Of a stretch of DNA of 64,000 nucleotides, positions 56,100-63,839 are shown one piece after another. Source of the DNA: Niastella populi (GTDB lineage: Bacteria; Bacteroidota; Bacteroidia; Chitinophagales; Chitinophagaceae). The notes beneath the pieces are model-generated. The model saw only the letters and a program-made list of their open reading frames with translations, was not told the DNA's origin and made no database searches. Every line of letters starts with the position of its first letter. Position 1 is the first letter of the stretch. The position numbers and the translations under genes were made by a program. The stretch is taken from positions 53,924 through 117,923 of the forward strand of contig NZ_LWBP01000186.1 in assembly GCF_002078015.1 (NCBI RefSeq). The letters are read 5' to 3'.

Positions 56100-56312
56100 A
56101 TGTCAGCAAAAGGATTGGCTGTTTCAGCCGCAGAGATGGTAGGTTCGAAAATAGTTGCCAAAAAGGCAAATAAAGCTATTGATTCCCTGCCGGTGCAAAA
56201 GCAAAATAAGATCAGGGGCATATTTATGATAGCGTCTGCTGTAATGCTGCTTGTGTCTGGCATCAGGTTATTGAAGAAGAGCAAACAACAGGTAACAAAA
56301 GCAGTGTTATAA
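56100..56312 (+). CDS. Small single-span membrane protein
   Basis: 70 residues from the ATG at 56100. A basic, helix-prone N-terminal half (VGSKIVAKKANKAIDSLPVQKQNK) is followed by one membrane helix (IRGIFMIASAVMLLVSGIRLL) and a basic tail. No family recognised. It lies between two receiver genes, 96 bp after the first. Confidence 0.5.
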   Translation: MSAKGLAVSAAEMVGSKIVAKKANKAIDSLPVQKQNKIRGIFMIASAVMLLVSGIRLLKKSKQQVTKAVL

Positions 56313-56483
56313 AAGTATGCAACAGTTAAATGGCGTTGCAGGCTTCACCTCATACAATGTGCAACGATCGCCCCGGATGGCTGAACATGAGCTGATGGGA
56401 AAACCCGTTTCCGCATCAGGGCGCAGTGAAAAAAGGCATCGTGCGTTCTGATCACATACCGGTTGATTTAATTTGAATGCTGT

Positions 56484-56909
56484 TTAGAATAACCGGCCGG
56501 TTGACTGGAACGCTCTCCAGTCAAGCGAAAACAATTCTTTGAGCTTGTTCGACAGGTCTGTTATGCTGAATGGCTTGTAAATAAAATAGGAGGCGCCCAG
56601 CGCCTGGGCTTCTGCCCGGTAGGCCGGGTCGATACTGCCGGTAAAGATAACGACCGGCACCGCATGGTATTCGGGAAGCTTTCGTAGCCCCGACAGCATG
56701 GCGCTTCCGCTGATCAATGGCATATTCCAGTCGAGGAAAATGATATCCGGAATAATATGGCTGTCATCATCCGGCCGGGCAAACAGGGCCTGGCCGTTTT
56801 TTTCCTGCAACAGTTCAACGTTCTTGCAACACTCGTTTAATGCAGCCCTTAAAATGAGCAGTTCCTCTTCGTCATCATCAATAAGTAAAACCCTTTTCGG
56901 TAAGTTCAT
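56484..56909 (-). CDS. Single-domain receiver protein
   Basis: 141 residues, CheY-like fold only. Acidic pocket VLLIDDDEEE, phosphoacceptor Asp in IIFLDWNMPLISG, Thr in VVIFTGS and Lys in YFIYKPFS are all present, so it should be phosphorylated. Partners unknown; no histidine kinase gene is in the window. It is one of three stand-alone receivers here. Confidence 0.92.
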   Translation of the reverse strand: MNLPKRVLLIDDDEEELLILRAALNECCKNVELLQEKNGQALFARPDDDSHIIPDIIFLDWNMPLISGSAMLSGLRKLPEYHAVPVVIFTGSIDPAYRAEAQALGASYFIYKPFSITDLSNKLKELFSLDWRAFQSTGRLF

Positions 56910-57701
56910 AAAGTCCGGTATTGTAAAGTTGACAATACGGCCTTAACCCAGGAAGAATTAACGTAAATCAGGTAGAAGCACTAAGATATACTAATGTAGG
57001 TATAAAGTTGCACCATTTTGTTATTCCGGCTAAAAATTCAGGCTTACCAGGTACCAATTACATGATCGCACGGCAAGATGCAGCCTTTAATATTGGCAAT
57101 CGGGTGGCGCCCGCAAATATAAAAGCGAAAGCCATTGCTGAACTTTCGCCTCTGTGCATTCCCGGAGAGGGGGAATCAGTTACAGGGGGTCATGGCGTTT
57201 TTGTTTATAATTAACGCAAAAAGGGTATTGCTGCCCAAGTTGATTTAGTTTACAAATTGTTTCTTCCGTTGGCGGTAACACATTCACTGAAGTTCTCTTC
57301 ACCCGCTTCACTTTTTCAAGTACAGTAACATCTTTAGTTAAGTAATCCATCGTGCCAGGCCTTTTCAAAGGCTGGTGTACATTTTTTACTGATACCTTCA
57401 TTCTGCATCCATTTTAATTGTGAACAAACAAAAGTCGATCGTTAGGAGAATTTCATTTATCGACAACGCAGGTCGTCTTAAAATCAAATAGCTCCTTAGC
57501 ACAGCTGTTTTGAATTTTAAATTTGCATGGCGGTTACCGGTACGCAATTATTCATTGCATACTTAAACGTAATATCAGTGACATTCACTGTAGTGCACCA
57601 ACATTAATTATTAATCTCTGAAATAGGTATTTTGGGAAAACGGAAGATATGTATTATCAAATGGGAATAGGATGCCGTAAGCGATTTAAAGGTAGAAACT
57701 A
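56910..57701. other. Mostly intergenic region, about 790 bp
   Basis: Only one weak gene candidate, listed at 57180-57401. The rest is A/T-rich with no clear hairpin or repeat. It should include the promoters of the receiver at 56909 (minus) and the AI-2E-type gene (plus). Confidence 0.4.
57180..57401 (-). CDS. Possible small basic protein
   Basis: 73 codons from an ATG at 57401. The product is basic (several KxVKR-like groups, MKVSVKNVHQPLKRPG at the start) with two Cys and no membrane helix. Codon choice looks coding-like (balanced third positions, few rare codons) but there is no recognised family and no operon partner. Confidence 0.3.
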   Translation of the reverse strand: MKVSVKNVHQPLKRPGTMDYLTKDVTVLEKVKRVKRTSVNVLPPTEETICKLNQLGQQYPFCVNYKQKRHDPL

Positions 57702-58991
57702 ATGGTGAAAATCCCAATTTTTTATAAAAGAAAATTTAACCTGTTGTTCGTTATGATGCAGCCAGGACGGCCCTTTGGCGGGAAGTATACACGAACTCCC
57801 GCCTGGCATACAAATTACTGCAGTAACTTTAAAACTGTGCAAACACTTCCTTTGACAGTCAGGCGTTCGATCGAGATCCTCGGGTTGGCGGTCGTTTTCT
57901 TTTTCATCGTTCATGCGGCTAATATTCTATCGCCCATATTGCTTTCCTTTTTTCTTACCATCCTGGTTTATCCTTTGTTTAAAAGGCTCATCAGCAAAAA
58001 GATGCCTGAGATGCTGGCTATTGTCATCGTGCTGCTCGTGCTGCTTGCCGCTATGGCGCTGCTCGTATGGTTCATTTCTACGAACGTTTCGCGGCTGATT
58101 GCAGATTTTCCCACGATCAAATCCAACTTAACGGTTCATTTGGAGAACCTGAGCAGCTGGATCAACCGGAAAACGAATTTCTCTACCGAGCGCCAACTGC
58201 AACTGATCAACCAGCAAAGTGAACAGCTGGTGAATTTTGCAAGCGGCTACCTTGGCGGTATTGCTTCTTCGCTATCGGGGCTGTTTATCTTTTTCGGGCT
58301 TGTTCCCATTTACATCTTCCTGTTATTATTTTACCGCAACCTGCTTTTGCGTTTTATTTTCCTCTGGTATAAAGAAAGTGAGCACGAACGGGTAAGGGAA
58401 ACGGTGCAGGAAATGAAGGGCGTAATAAAAAGCTACCTGGGGGGACTGCTGATCCAGATAGCTTATATCACCGTGCTGTTAGGCGGTGTATTGATGCTGT
58501 TTGGTATCAAACATGCGCTGCTGATCGGTGTATTGTTCGCTATCCTTAACCTGATCCCTTATATAGGGGCGCTGATCGGCAACGTTATAGGCGTGCTGCT
58601 TACGCTTACTTCATCGGAAAGTTTATCGCCTATACTAACTGTGCTTATAGCTATTGCGGCGGTACAATTTCTCGATAATAATATCCTCATGCCAAAGATC
58701 GTTGGCTCAAAGATCCGCATTAACGCGCTAACCAGTATTGTGGCCGTTATTGCAGGCGGAACGCTGGCTGGTATCGCCGGCATGTTCCTTTCGCTGCCGG
58801 TCATTGCCGTGTTGAAGGTGGTGTTCGACAGAACAGACCACCTGAGGCAATGGGGTGTATTGTTGGGTGATGAGCGGCCGCCAGGAAGTCCGTTTACCTG
58901 GCCGCGTTATCGCAAAGCGTCGCCGGCCGTGCAGGACGAGATCAAACAGGCCAGCGGGGTTGATGTTAAGAAGCGGGGAGATAGTAAATAA
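57702..58991 (+). CDS. AI-2E/PerM-family membrane protein
   Basis: 429 residues at the longest start; ATGs at codons 18 and 19 are reasonable alternatives because the N-terminal tail before the first helix is unusual. Seven to eight membrane helices with the family pattern: LSPILLSFFLTILVYPLFKRL, a periplasmic/cytosolic middle (about 130-220), GLVPIYIFLLLFYRNLLL, YLGGLLIQIAYITVLLGG, LIGVLFAILNLIPYIGALIG and QFLDNNILMPKIVGSKI. The family includes the AI-2 exporter TqsA and the Na+/H+-antiporter-like PerM proteins; the actual cargo here is unknown. Followed 60 bp later by the NmrA-like gene in the same direction. Confidence 0.9.
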   Translation: MVKIPIFYKRKFNLLFVMMQPGRPFGGKYTRTPAWHTNYCSNFKTVQTLPLTVRRSIEILGLAVVFFFIVHAANILSPILLSFFLTILVYPLFKRLISKKMPEMLAIVIVLLVLLAAMALLVWFISTNVSRLIADFPTIKSNLTVHLENLSSWINRKTNFSTERQLQLINQQSEQLVNFASGYLGGIASSLSGLFIFFGLVPIYIFLLLFYRNLLLRFIFLWYKESEHERVRETVQEMKGVIKSYLGGLLIQIAYITVLLGGVLMLFGIKHALLIGVLFAILNLIPYIGALIGNVIGVLLTLTSSESLSPILTVLIAIAAVQFLDNNILMPKIVGSKIRINALTSIVAVIAGGTLAGIAGMFLSLPVIAVLKVVFDRTDHLRQWGVLLGDERPPGSPFTWPRYRKASPAVQDEIKQASGVDVKKRGDSK

Positions 58992-59051
58992 TCATTCCGG
59001 ATTGTTTTAATAGTATAGGCAAACCCAATCGGTAGCATTTAAAACGATTTT

Positions 59052-59999
59052 ATGCAGTCAAAAAAGATCATTACGGTATTTGGCGCCACCGGCGCACAGG
59101 GTGGGGGCCTTGCCCGCGCTATTCTGCAGGATGGTAACAGCGCTTTCGGAGTAAGGGCGGTAACCCGCGATCCCAATTCCGATAAAGCGAAAGAATTAGC
59201 TCAGCTGGGGGCTGAACTGGTGGCAGCCGATATCGATGATCCGCAGGCTGTCGAAAATGCGTTGAAGGATGCTTACGGCGCCTTCTTCGTTACTTTTTTC
59301 TGGGCACATTATTCGGCCGAAAAGGAAAAGGCCGAAGCCGCCATTTTTGCCGCGGCTGCAAAGCAAGCTGGTTTGAAGCATGTGATCTGGTCTACCCTCG
59401 AAGATACGCGCGATTACATTCCGCTTAACGACCAGCGAATGCCCACCCTTCAGGGGCAATATAAAGTGCCGCATTTCGATGGCAAAGGTGAATCGGATAA
59501 ATTATTTATTGAAGCCGGGGTGCCCACTACCTTTTTGCTGGCATCCTTTTACTGGGACAATTTCATTTATTTCGGCGCCGGGCCCAAACGGGGCGAGGAT
59601 GGCGTGCTGGCCCTAACGATGCCCATAGGCAATTCAAAGATGGCGGGTATTGCAGCGGAAGATATTGGCAAATGTGCGTATGGTATTTTCAAAAAGGGCC
59701 CCGGGATGGCGGGCCGCCGGGTTGGGATAGCCGGGGAACATTTAACCGGAAACCAGATGGCCGATGCAATGAGCAAAGCATTGGGCGAGCGGGTGGTTTA
59801 CAATAATGTTCCTGCCGATGCATACCGGGGTTTTGGTTTTCCGGGAGCTGATGAGCTCGGAAATATGTTCCAGTTCTATGATGAGTTTGAAGAGGAATTA
59901 AACACGACCCGCGATGTAGGTTTTTCAAAACAACTGAACCCGGAGCTATTGAGTTTTGAGCAGTGGCTTGGTAAATACGCAAAGCAGATCCCGGTGTGA
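59052..59999 (+). CDS. NmrA/HSCARG-like NAD(P)-binding protein
   Basis: 315 residues. Rossmann fold with the N-terminal dinucleotide motif VFGATGAQGGG, then VRAVTRDPNSDKAKEL, LVAADIDDP and HVIWSTLEDTRDY. The spacing and overall length match NmrA-like redox-sensing or atypical short-chain dehydrogenase proteins. The catalytic YxxxK is not evident, which fits a sensor role rather than an enzyme; that is inference. It follows the AI-2E-type gene at 60 bp and may share its transcript. Confidence 0.88.
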   Translation: MQSKKIITVFGATGAQGGGLARAILQDGNSAFGVRAVTRDPNSDKAKELAQLGAELVAADIDDPQAVENALKDAYGAFFVTFFWAHYSAEKEKAEAAIFAAAAKQAGLKHVIWSTLEDTRDYIPLNDQRMPTLQGQYKVPHFDGKGESDKLFIEAGVPTTFLLASFYWDNFIYFGAGPKRGEDGVLALTMPIGNSKMAGIAAEDIGKCAYGIFKKGPGMAGRRVGIAGEHLTGNQMADAMSKALGERVVYNNVPADAYRGFGFPGADELGNMFQFYDEFEEELNTTRDVGFSKQLNPELLSFEQWLGKYAKQIPV

Positions 60000-60135
60000 G
60001 TATCGATCACAATCCTTTAAAAAACTATTTCTTTCTCCCGATTGGTTTGTGCTGCCAAAAGTTACAGCCAGGGAGTGGGCTACAGCGCTTAATTTTGCTT
60101 TCATTTCTTTTTTTTATAGACGATAAGTCACTGCA

Positions 60136-60381
60136 CTAAAAATTTAGATTGCTTTCATCGAGATCGCGCATTAGGTTCCTATCCTTTTCATTCAGCTGTA
60201 AGCGCTCTTCGGCAGCCTGCTCTTTTATATTTTTTATCTGTATTGATTTCCAAACCCATAATATCGTTATTAGCAATAGCCCTACAATGATTGTTATGAC
60301 AATTCCTTTGACCCCTCCACTCTTAAAATCAATACCTGAATAAGATTTTGGATCATTGTCATTGCCGGTCGTTGTATTCAT
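60136..60381 (-). CDS. Small single-span membrane protein
   Basis: 81 residues: a polar N-terminus (MNTTTGNDNDPKSY), one membrane helix (GIVITIIVGLLLITILWVW) and a charged tail with coiled-coil character (EQAAEERLQLNEKDRNLMRDLDE, split in family databases). No homologue recognised. It is isolated and the call rests on the ORF shape and a sensible A-rich leader. Confidence 0.5.
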   Translation of the reverse strand: MNTTTGNDNDPKSYSGIDFKSGGVKGIVITIIVGLLLITILWVWKSIQIKNIKEQAAEERLQLNEKDRNLMRDLDESNLNF

Positions 60382-60507
60382 AATATATATTTGTTTTCTG
60401 GATCATAGATTATGGTTTATCTATAAGAACATATATTGTTGCCAATTGAATTTATATAAAAATATCTCACGCAGATACTATGAGTCCGAAGGAATATATT
60501 ACAAAGG

Positions 60508-60909
60508 TTAAAAACAAAGAGATTTATGATCCCGTACTAACATTCCAGCTATCCAATGTTTTCCATGTGAAGAAAGTATTGCGGGCCCATGTCTTTCGCG
60601 GATGTTTTTGTTGAGCCACTCCAGGTTGCCAACAGGAGGGTTTTGCGCAAACATACCGCCGTAGGTTTTTTGTGATACGATGATGAACAATTCCGGGAAA
60701 TTGTCGGGCAGCCACTGACCGGAACCGTCCTGCCCGGTTTGGGAACCGAGCCCGATCATGAAGATCCGCAGTTTGCCCAGGAATTTGTTCAATTGCTTTT
60801 TGCTTCTCGATTGCTTTACTTTCCAGATCGCCTGCGCTATCCTTCGGTCATTATAACGTTTTAAAAAAGGGTCCCGCCAAACGGCGGGACCCTTTTGCAC
60901 AATACCCAT
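60508..60909 (-). CDS. Doubtful 133-codon frame downstream of the 71-aa gene
   Basis: The first codons (MGIVQKGPAVWRDPFLKR) lie inside a perfect terminator hairpin at 60865-60896, so the start at 60909 is suspect. A shorter protein could begin at an internal ATG and would read LGSQTGQDGSGQWLPDNFPELFIIVSQKTYGG and onward, which has no recognised family. The frame starts 3 bp after the 71-aa stop, so if real it would be translationally coupled. I judge it more likely spurious. Confidence 0.25.
   Translation of the reverse strand: MGIVQKGPAVWRDPFLKRYNDRRIAQAIWKVKQSRSKKQLNKFLGKLRIFMIGLGSQTGQDGSGQWLPDNFPELFIIVSQKTYGGMFAQNPPVGNLEWLNKNIRERHGPAILSSHGKHWIAGMLVRDHKSLCF
60865..60896 (-). terminator. 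Strong terminator closing the RteC-linked locus
   Basis: AAAAGGGTCCCGCC (60865-60878) pairs perfectly with GGCGGGACCCTTTT (60883-60896) around a 4-base loop, followed on the minus strand by more T. It lies 17 bp past the stop of the 71-aa gene. Confidence 0.9.
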
Positions 60910-60912
60910 CTG

Positions 60913-61128
60913 CTATACTTCTTCATTGAGCACCGCTGTTTGGCTTACGGCGCCCATTACGCTGCCGGCCACAGCCAGGTAACCTGCTATGTCGGTAACG
61001 AGGGTTGGCAGCGCTACAGGCGATGCGAACACCGCTGCGCTTACGGCTGCCAGGGTAAGGCCGATGTTGCGAAGTATTTTAAAAAACTTCGGCGTGGTGC
61101 CCTGCACCCTGTTGATGATATTGTTCAT
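60913..61128 (-). CDS. 71-residue hydrophobic protein of unknown function
   Basis: Begins MNNIINRVQGTTPKFFKILRNIGL and continues as two helices rich in Ala, Val and Leu (TLAAVSAAVFASPVALPTLV and DIAGYLAVAGSVMGAVSQ). The KFFKxLRNIGL start plus paired hydrophobic segments recalls small conserved Bacteroidota membrane proteins of the holin size class; a holin-like role is only a guess. The start at 61128 is preferred over an in-frame ATG at 61191. It is the last confident gene of the minus-strand locus headed by the RteC-domain gene. Confidence 0.65.
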   Translation of the reverse strand: MNNIINRVQGTTPKFFKILRNIGLTLAAVSAAVFASPVALPTLVTDIAGYLAVAGSVMGAVSQTAVLNEEV

Positions 61129-61667
61129 AGTGATTAATTTGAATGGTGAAAAAATGCCAACACTTCTACTAACCAGCCGCCATAACCGCATCTGCGCCGC
61201 TTACCGGCCGCAGCTCCTGCGCACAGAGCTGTGACTGGTAAGGTTTGCCCTTTGAACAGGCAGGGAAGCCCCGACGGTACCATCGGGACAGGCTTCTGTA
61301 TATGCCTGCCTGTTTTCGGGACAAACACGCGCATAGGGTACGGCAGTTTTTCAAAGGTAAACGGGCACATAGGGTACGGTGGTTTTCATAGGAAACAAAC
61401 GCATAGGGCAGGATGGTTTCCATAGGATAGCAGCACTGGCCGGCAACGATGAATACGCGCTTCGGTTGTATGGGCTGCTGTAACTACAGGCAGCTATTCC
61501 TAACAGGAGGTAAGCCGTTCATGGTTGCCTGAATAGGTTACCAGTTACCGGGTTCCGGTTACCGGGTAATACAGTTACTGGCCCGGTAACCGGTTTACAC
61601 AGCCTGATAATGGGCGGCCGTCCCGAAATTCAGGCCCGGCAACCGGTAACTGGTAACCGGAAACCCG
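61129..61667. repeat. Repeat-rich spacer between the 71-aa and 228-aa genes
   Basis: No gene. Two kinds of repeat: three tandem units of 34-36 bp keyed by CATAGGGTACGG (61332, 61368) and CATAGGGCAGG (61402), and a GGTTACC-based foldback from 61536 to 61665. A short T/G-rich stretch separates them. The density of repeats is far above the rest of the window. Confidence 0.75.
61536..61665. repeat. Large foldback built of GGTTACC units
   Basis: GGTTACCAGTTACCGG (61536-61551) is the exact reverse complement of CCGGTAACTGGTAACC (61643-61658). CGGGTTCCGGTTACC (from 61549) also pairs, with one extra A, with GGTAACCGGAAACCCG (61653-61668). Further copies of CCGGTAACCGG lie between. The structure touches the stop codon of the 228-aa gene, so its transcript would end in, or be protected by, a long stem. 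Confidence 0.8.
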
Positions 61668-62354
61668 CTACGCGACCTTATCTACCAGCACAATACTGGT
61701 AGCATTGTGCTCACCCGATTTCAGCGCATAGCTGCGGGAGTTTACCCGCTGGTAGTACTCGATACCCAGCACCGCCACAACCGTATCCGGGCTGTTGGCC
61801 GGCAATGGCAGCGTAAGGGTTGTAGCCTGCGTGGGATCGGTCGTAAACGGTAATTCAGGCGTTCCCTGCATGGCATACTCGTACCGCTCCGTGTCGAAGT
61901 TGATGGCAGCGGCTGCTGCCACGATCCTGAAGTGAGTGGTGCCCCGGGCCTGCTGCACCATGTTGCGTGGCACAAAAACAGGAATATCGACCGTTACTTC
62001 TCCCGACACACGGTTGAAGTTTACCGGGCAGCGCACAAACAGGGAATCGGAAATGCCTGCCCGTGCGTTGAAATGAAAGTTGTGCAGTTGCTGCAGGTCG
62101 CCATTGTTCACCGTACGTGCGCCTCTTTCATTTACAGGGTCGGTAGTTATGATGCGCGACGTTACTTTCGCCAGGCGCGCCTGGGTAACCCTGTCCTTCG
62201 CATTGATGGTTACATCGCGAAAGATCGAACGCAGGAGTTTGGCTGCTTTGCCCGCACGCCCGAATTCCGCCATGTTCTCCCGGGTACGTTCAAAAGCCGG
62301 ATCATTTTTGATCCTGTCGGCGGATGATCCGCTGGTGGTAGTTGATTTTGCCAT
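61668..62354 (-). CDS. 228-residue conserved-looking protein of unknown function
   Basis: Begins MAKSTTTSGSSADRIKNDPAFE and continues RTRENMAEFGRAGKAAKLLRSIFRD, a basic helical N-terminus (about 1-80), then a beta-rich body with FHFNARAGISDSLF, VDIPVFVPRNMVQQARGTTHFRIV and GIEYYQRVNSRSYALKSGEHNA near the end. No signal peptide, no catalytic motif. I recognise the general look of a Bacteroidota family of this size that turns up near mobile or regulatory genes, but no function. The start at 62354 is chosen because the protein from there is compact; the frame stays open upstream to an ATG at 62666, whose extra residues are encoded by repeat DNA. It follows the RteC-domain gene. Confidence 0.7.
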   Translation of the reverse strand: MAKSTTTSGSSADRIKNDPAFERTRENMAEFGRAGKAAKLLRSIFRDVTINAKDRVTQARLAKVTSRIITTDPVNERGARTVNNGDLQQLHNFHFNARAGISDSLFVRCPVNFNRVSGEVTVDIPVFVPRNMVQQARGTTHFRIVAAAAAINFDTERYEYAMQGTPELPFTTDPTQATTLTLPLPANSPDTVVAVLGIEYYQRVNSRSYALKSGEHNATSIVLVDKVA

Positions 62355-62879
62355 TTTTTTAGGTTTTAATGAATGAATAAATGATTGAAAAATTGGTTCA
62401 CCGGTATAACCAAAAGCTTTATTATGAAGAAAGGATGCTGCCTTATTGAAAGTGCCTGCCCAGGTGCCTGCATTAGTGTCTGATTGCCTGGGTATGGCCT
62501 GACAATGGCCTGGGTATTGCCTGGATATGGCCATACAGGAGTAGAGTTCCTGTAGGATCCCGGTAGGGTCCGGGTACAGTAAGTAGGCCATCAGGCTACC
62601 AGTTTCGTTCAATACAGGTACCATTAGGTTACCATCTGTGCCGGCTATGTTGTATGTGTTTGTCATGGTGATCAGTTTTATGATCACAAAGCTGGGGCGT
62701 TTGCGCGGAACGATTAGCCAAGGTGTAGCCAAGTTGGCTATGATTTATTTTTGCAACAAGTGTTTAGAAAATGCAACAAAAAAGGTATGCACGCGGTAAT
62801 AAACTACCACAGGTGCATACCTGTTATAAGAAATATTCCGGAAATAATTAGCCAGGTTGGCTATTAAATATTTTGGACA
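62355..62879. repeat. Repeat-rich spacer between the 228-aa and RteC genes
   Basis: From about 62453 to 62535 the sequence is a degenerate array of TGCCTGGG/TGGCCTGGG units (for example GCCTGGGTATGGCCTG), and GGTACCATTAGGTTACC near 62619 repeats the GGTTACC theme of the next spacer. The same DNA stays open in frame with the 228-aa gene up to the ATG at 62666 (MTNTYNIAGTDGNLMVPVLN), so it may be translated. The last 210 bp before the RteC stop are A/T-rich and look like a promoter region. Confidence 0.6.
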
Positions 62880-63731
62880 TTAATCGTCCTCACTTTCAAT
62901 ATGCCGCAGCAAACCGGCTTTTAATTCATCGATGAATCTGGTAGGATTTTTGCGGCCCCGTAACCGAACAAATAGGTGATAGAAATTTCGAAGATCGACC
63001 TTAAATTCATTTGCCATGAAGGTCATTATATCCTTAATAGAAGCCTTACCATGATTAAAGAATCCGCAGTTTTGCAATGCATACCCCAGCTCAACAACAT
63101 CCGTAAGTGATGCAGTACATTGAAGGGTAGAAGCGGCAGCAGGCCGGGAAGCGGTGACGGCTGCAGGCTCAATGAGTTTTACCGAAAGGTTCAGCATTCC
63201 ATCAATATATTTCAATAACAGCTCATAAGCCATCAGTTCCGCCAGTTTTCCATCGCAGCTGGTAGAGAAGACCGTGTCGAAATGATTTACCTCCGGACAA
63301 ATTTTCCAGTTATATGCACCGCGTACAAAATACAGTTCATCATGATGGGTGTAACCCATACGGTAATATGCATAGAGATCCGCGTTATCGGAAAAATAAC
63401 GGGCAATCACCTGCAGTTCATGTTCCAGCCGCTTTTTCTCCAACATACCGCTGCCCTTGAAATAACCAATGTGCAGGCGATACACTTTCTGATAATAGAT
63501 ATACCGCGCCATGATCACCGGTTTTACCTGTTTGAAAAAGTAGATCTCCCAATCCTTACCGGGAAAGGTGCGCTCCGTTACCCATTGTCTTAGCTGCAAC
63601 AGGCTTTCTTCACAGATATGGATACATGTTTCCAGTCTGGTGAGTTGATCTGATTCCGCGGCTTCTGTTTCCTGCAGGCGGAGCTGCCATGATTGGGTAA
63701 GTTCTTCAAATGTTGATTGAAAGGCAGGCAT
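62880..63731 (-). CDS. RteC-domain protein
   Basis: 283 residues from the ATG at 63731 (an in-frame start at 63908 would add an unlikely basic tail). The protein follows RteC: a helical N-terminal half with LQLRQWVTE-type helices and YIYYQKVYRLHI, then YYRMGYTHHDELYFVRG, FSTSCDGKLAELMAYELLLKYI, and a C-terminal DNA-binding-like half (VVELGYALQNCGFFNHGKASIKDIMTFM and onward to RHIESEDD). RteC was defined as a regulator of excision in the CTnDOT element, but chromosomal relatives are common and mostly unstudied. No integrase, excisionase or transfer gene is nearby. It heads the minus-strand locus with the 228-aa and 71-aa genes. Confidence 0.85.
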   Translation of the reverse strand: MPAFQSTFEELTQSWQLRLQETEAAESDQLTRLETCIHICEESLLQLRQWVTERTFPGKDWEIYFFKQVKPVIMARYIYYQKVYRLHIGYFKGSGMLEKKRLEHELQVIARYFSDNADLYAYYRMGYTHHDELYFVRGAYNWKICPEVNHFDTVFSTSCDGKLAELMAYELLLKYIDGMLNLSVKLIEPAAVTASRPAAASTLQCTASLTDVVELGYALQNCGFFNHGKASIKDIMTFMANEFKVDLRNFYHLFVRLRGRKNPTRFIDELKAGLLRHIESEDD

Positions 63732-63770
63732 GGTATATCGTTTAGCGTTAGAAAATAACGGTTGGCATTT

Positions 63771-63778
63771 CAAAAATA
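63771..63778 (-). promoter_or_regulatory. Candidate -7 promoter box of the RteC gene
   Basis: On the minus strand this reads TATTTTTG, matching the Bacteroidota TAnnTTTG -7 element, about 40 bp before the start codon. No matching -33 TTTG was seen at the usual spacing. Confidence 0.45.
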
Positions 63779-63807
63779 AATGCGGATGGATGCAGTATCT
63801 GTGGTTA

Positions 63808-63839
63808 TTTTGAATTCGCCAGGTAATTTTTTGAATTCG
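63808..63839. promoter_or_regulatory. Operator-like direct repeat upstream of the RteC gene
   Basis: TTTTGAATTCG occurs at 63808-63818 and again at 63829-63839. The start-to-start distance is 21 bp, two helical turns, so both would face the same side of DNA. Each box contains the palindrome GAATTC. They lie 30-60 bp upstream of the candidate -7 box, where an activator or repressor dimer would bind. Confidence 0.7.

Noticed and set aside
57008..57214. 68-codon plus-strand frame near 57.1 kb
   Set aside because: No recognisable domain and it overlaps the weak minus-strand candidate; not supported.
60508..60909. 133-codon frame as a confident gene
   Set aside because: Its first codons lie inside a perfect terminator hairpin and no family is recognisable; kept only as a low-confidence entry.
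60913..61128. Prophage holin
   Set aside because: Small size and two hydrophobic segments fit many proteins; no endolysin or phage structural gene is near.
61332..61660. CRISPR array
   Set aside because: Units are degenerate, spacers are absent or themselves repeated, and no cas gene is present.
62880..63731. RteC as proof of an integrated conjugative element
   Set aside because: No integrase, excisionase, mobilisation or transfer gene is visible; RteC-domain genes also occur as ordinary chromosomal genes.
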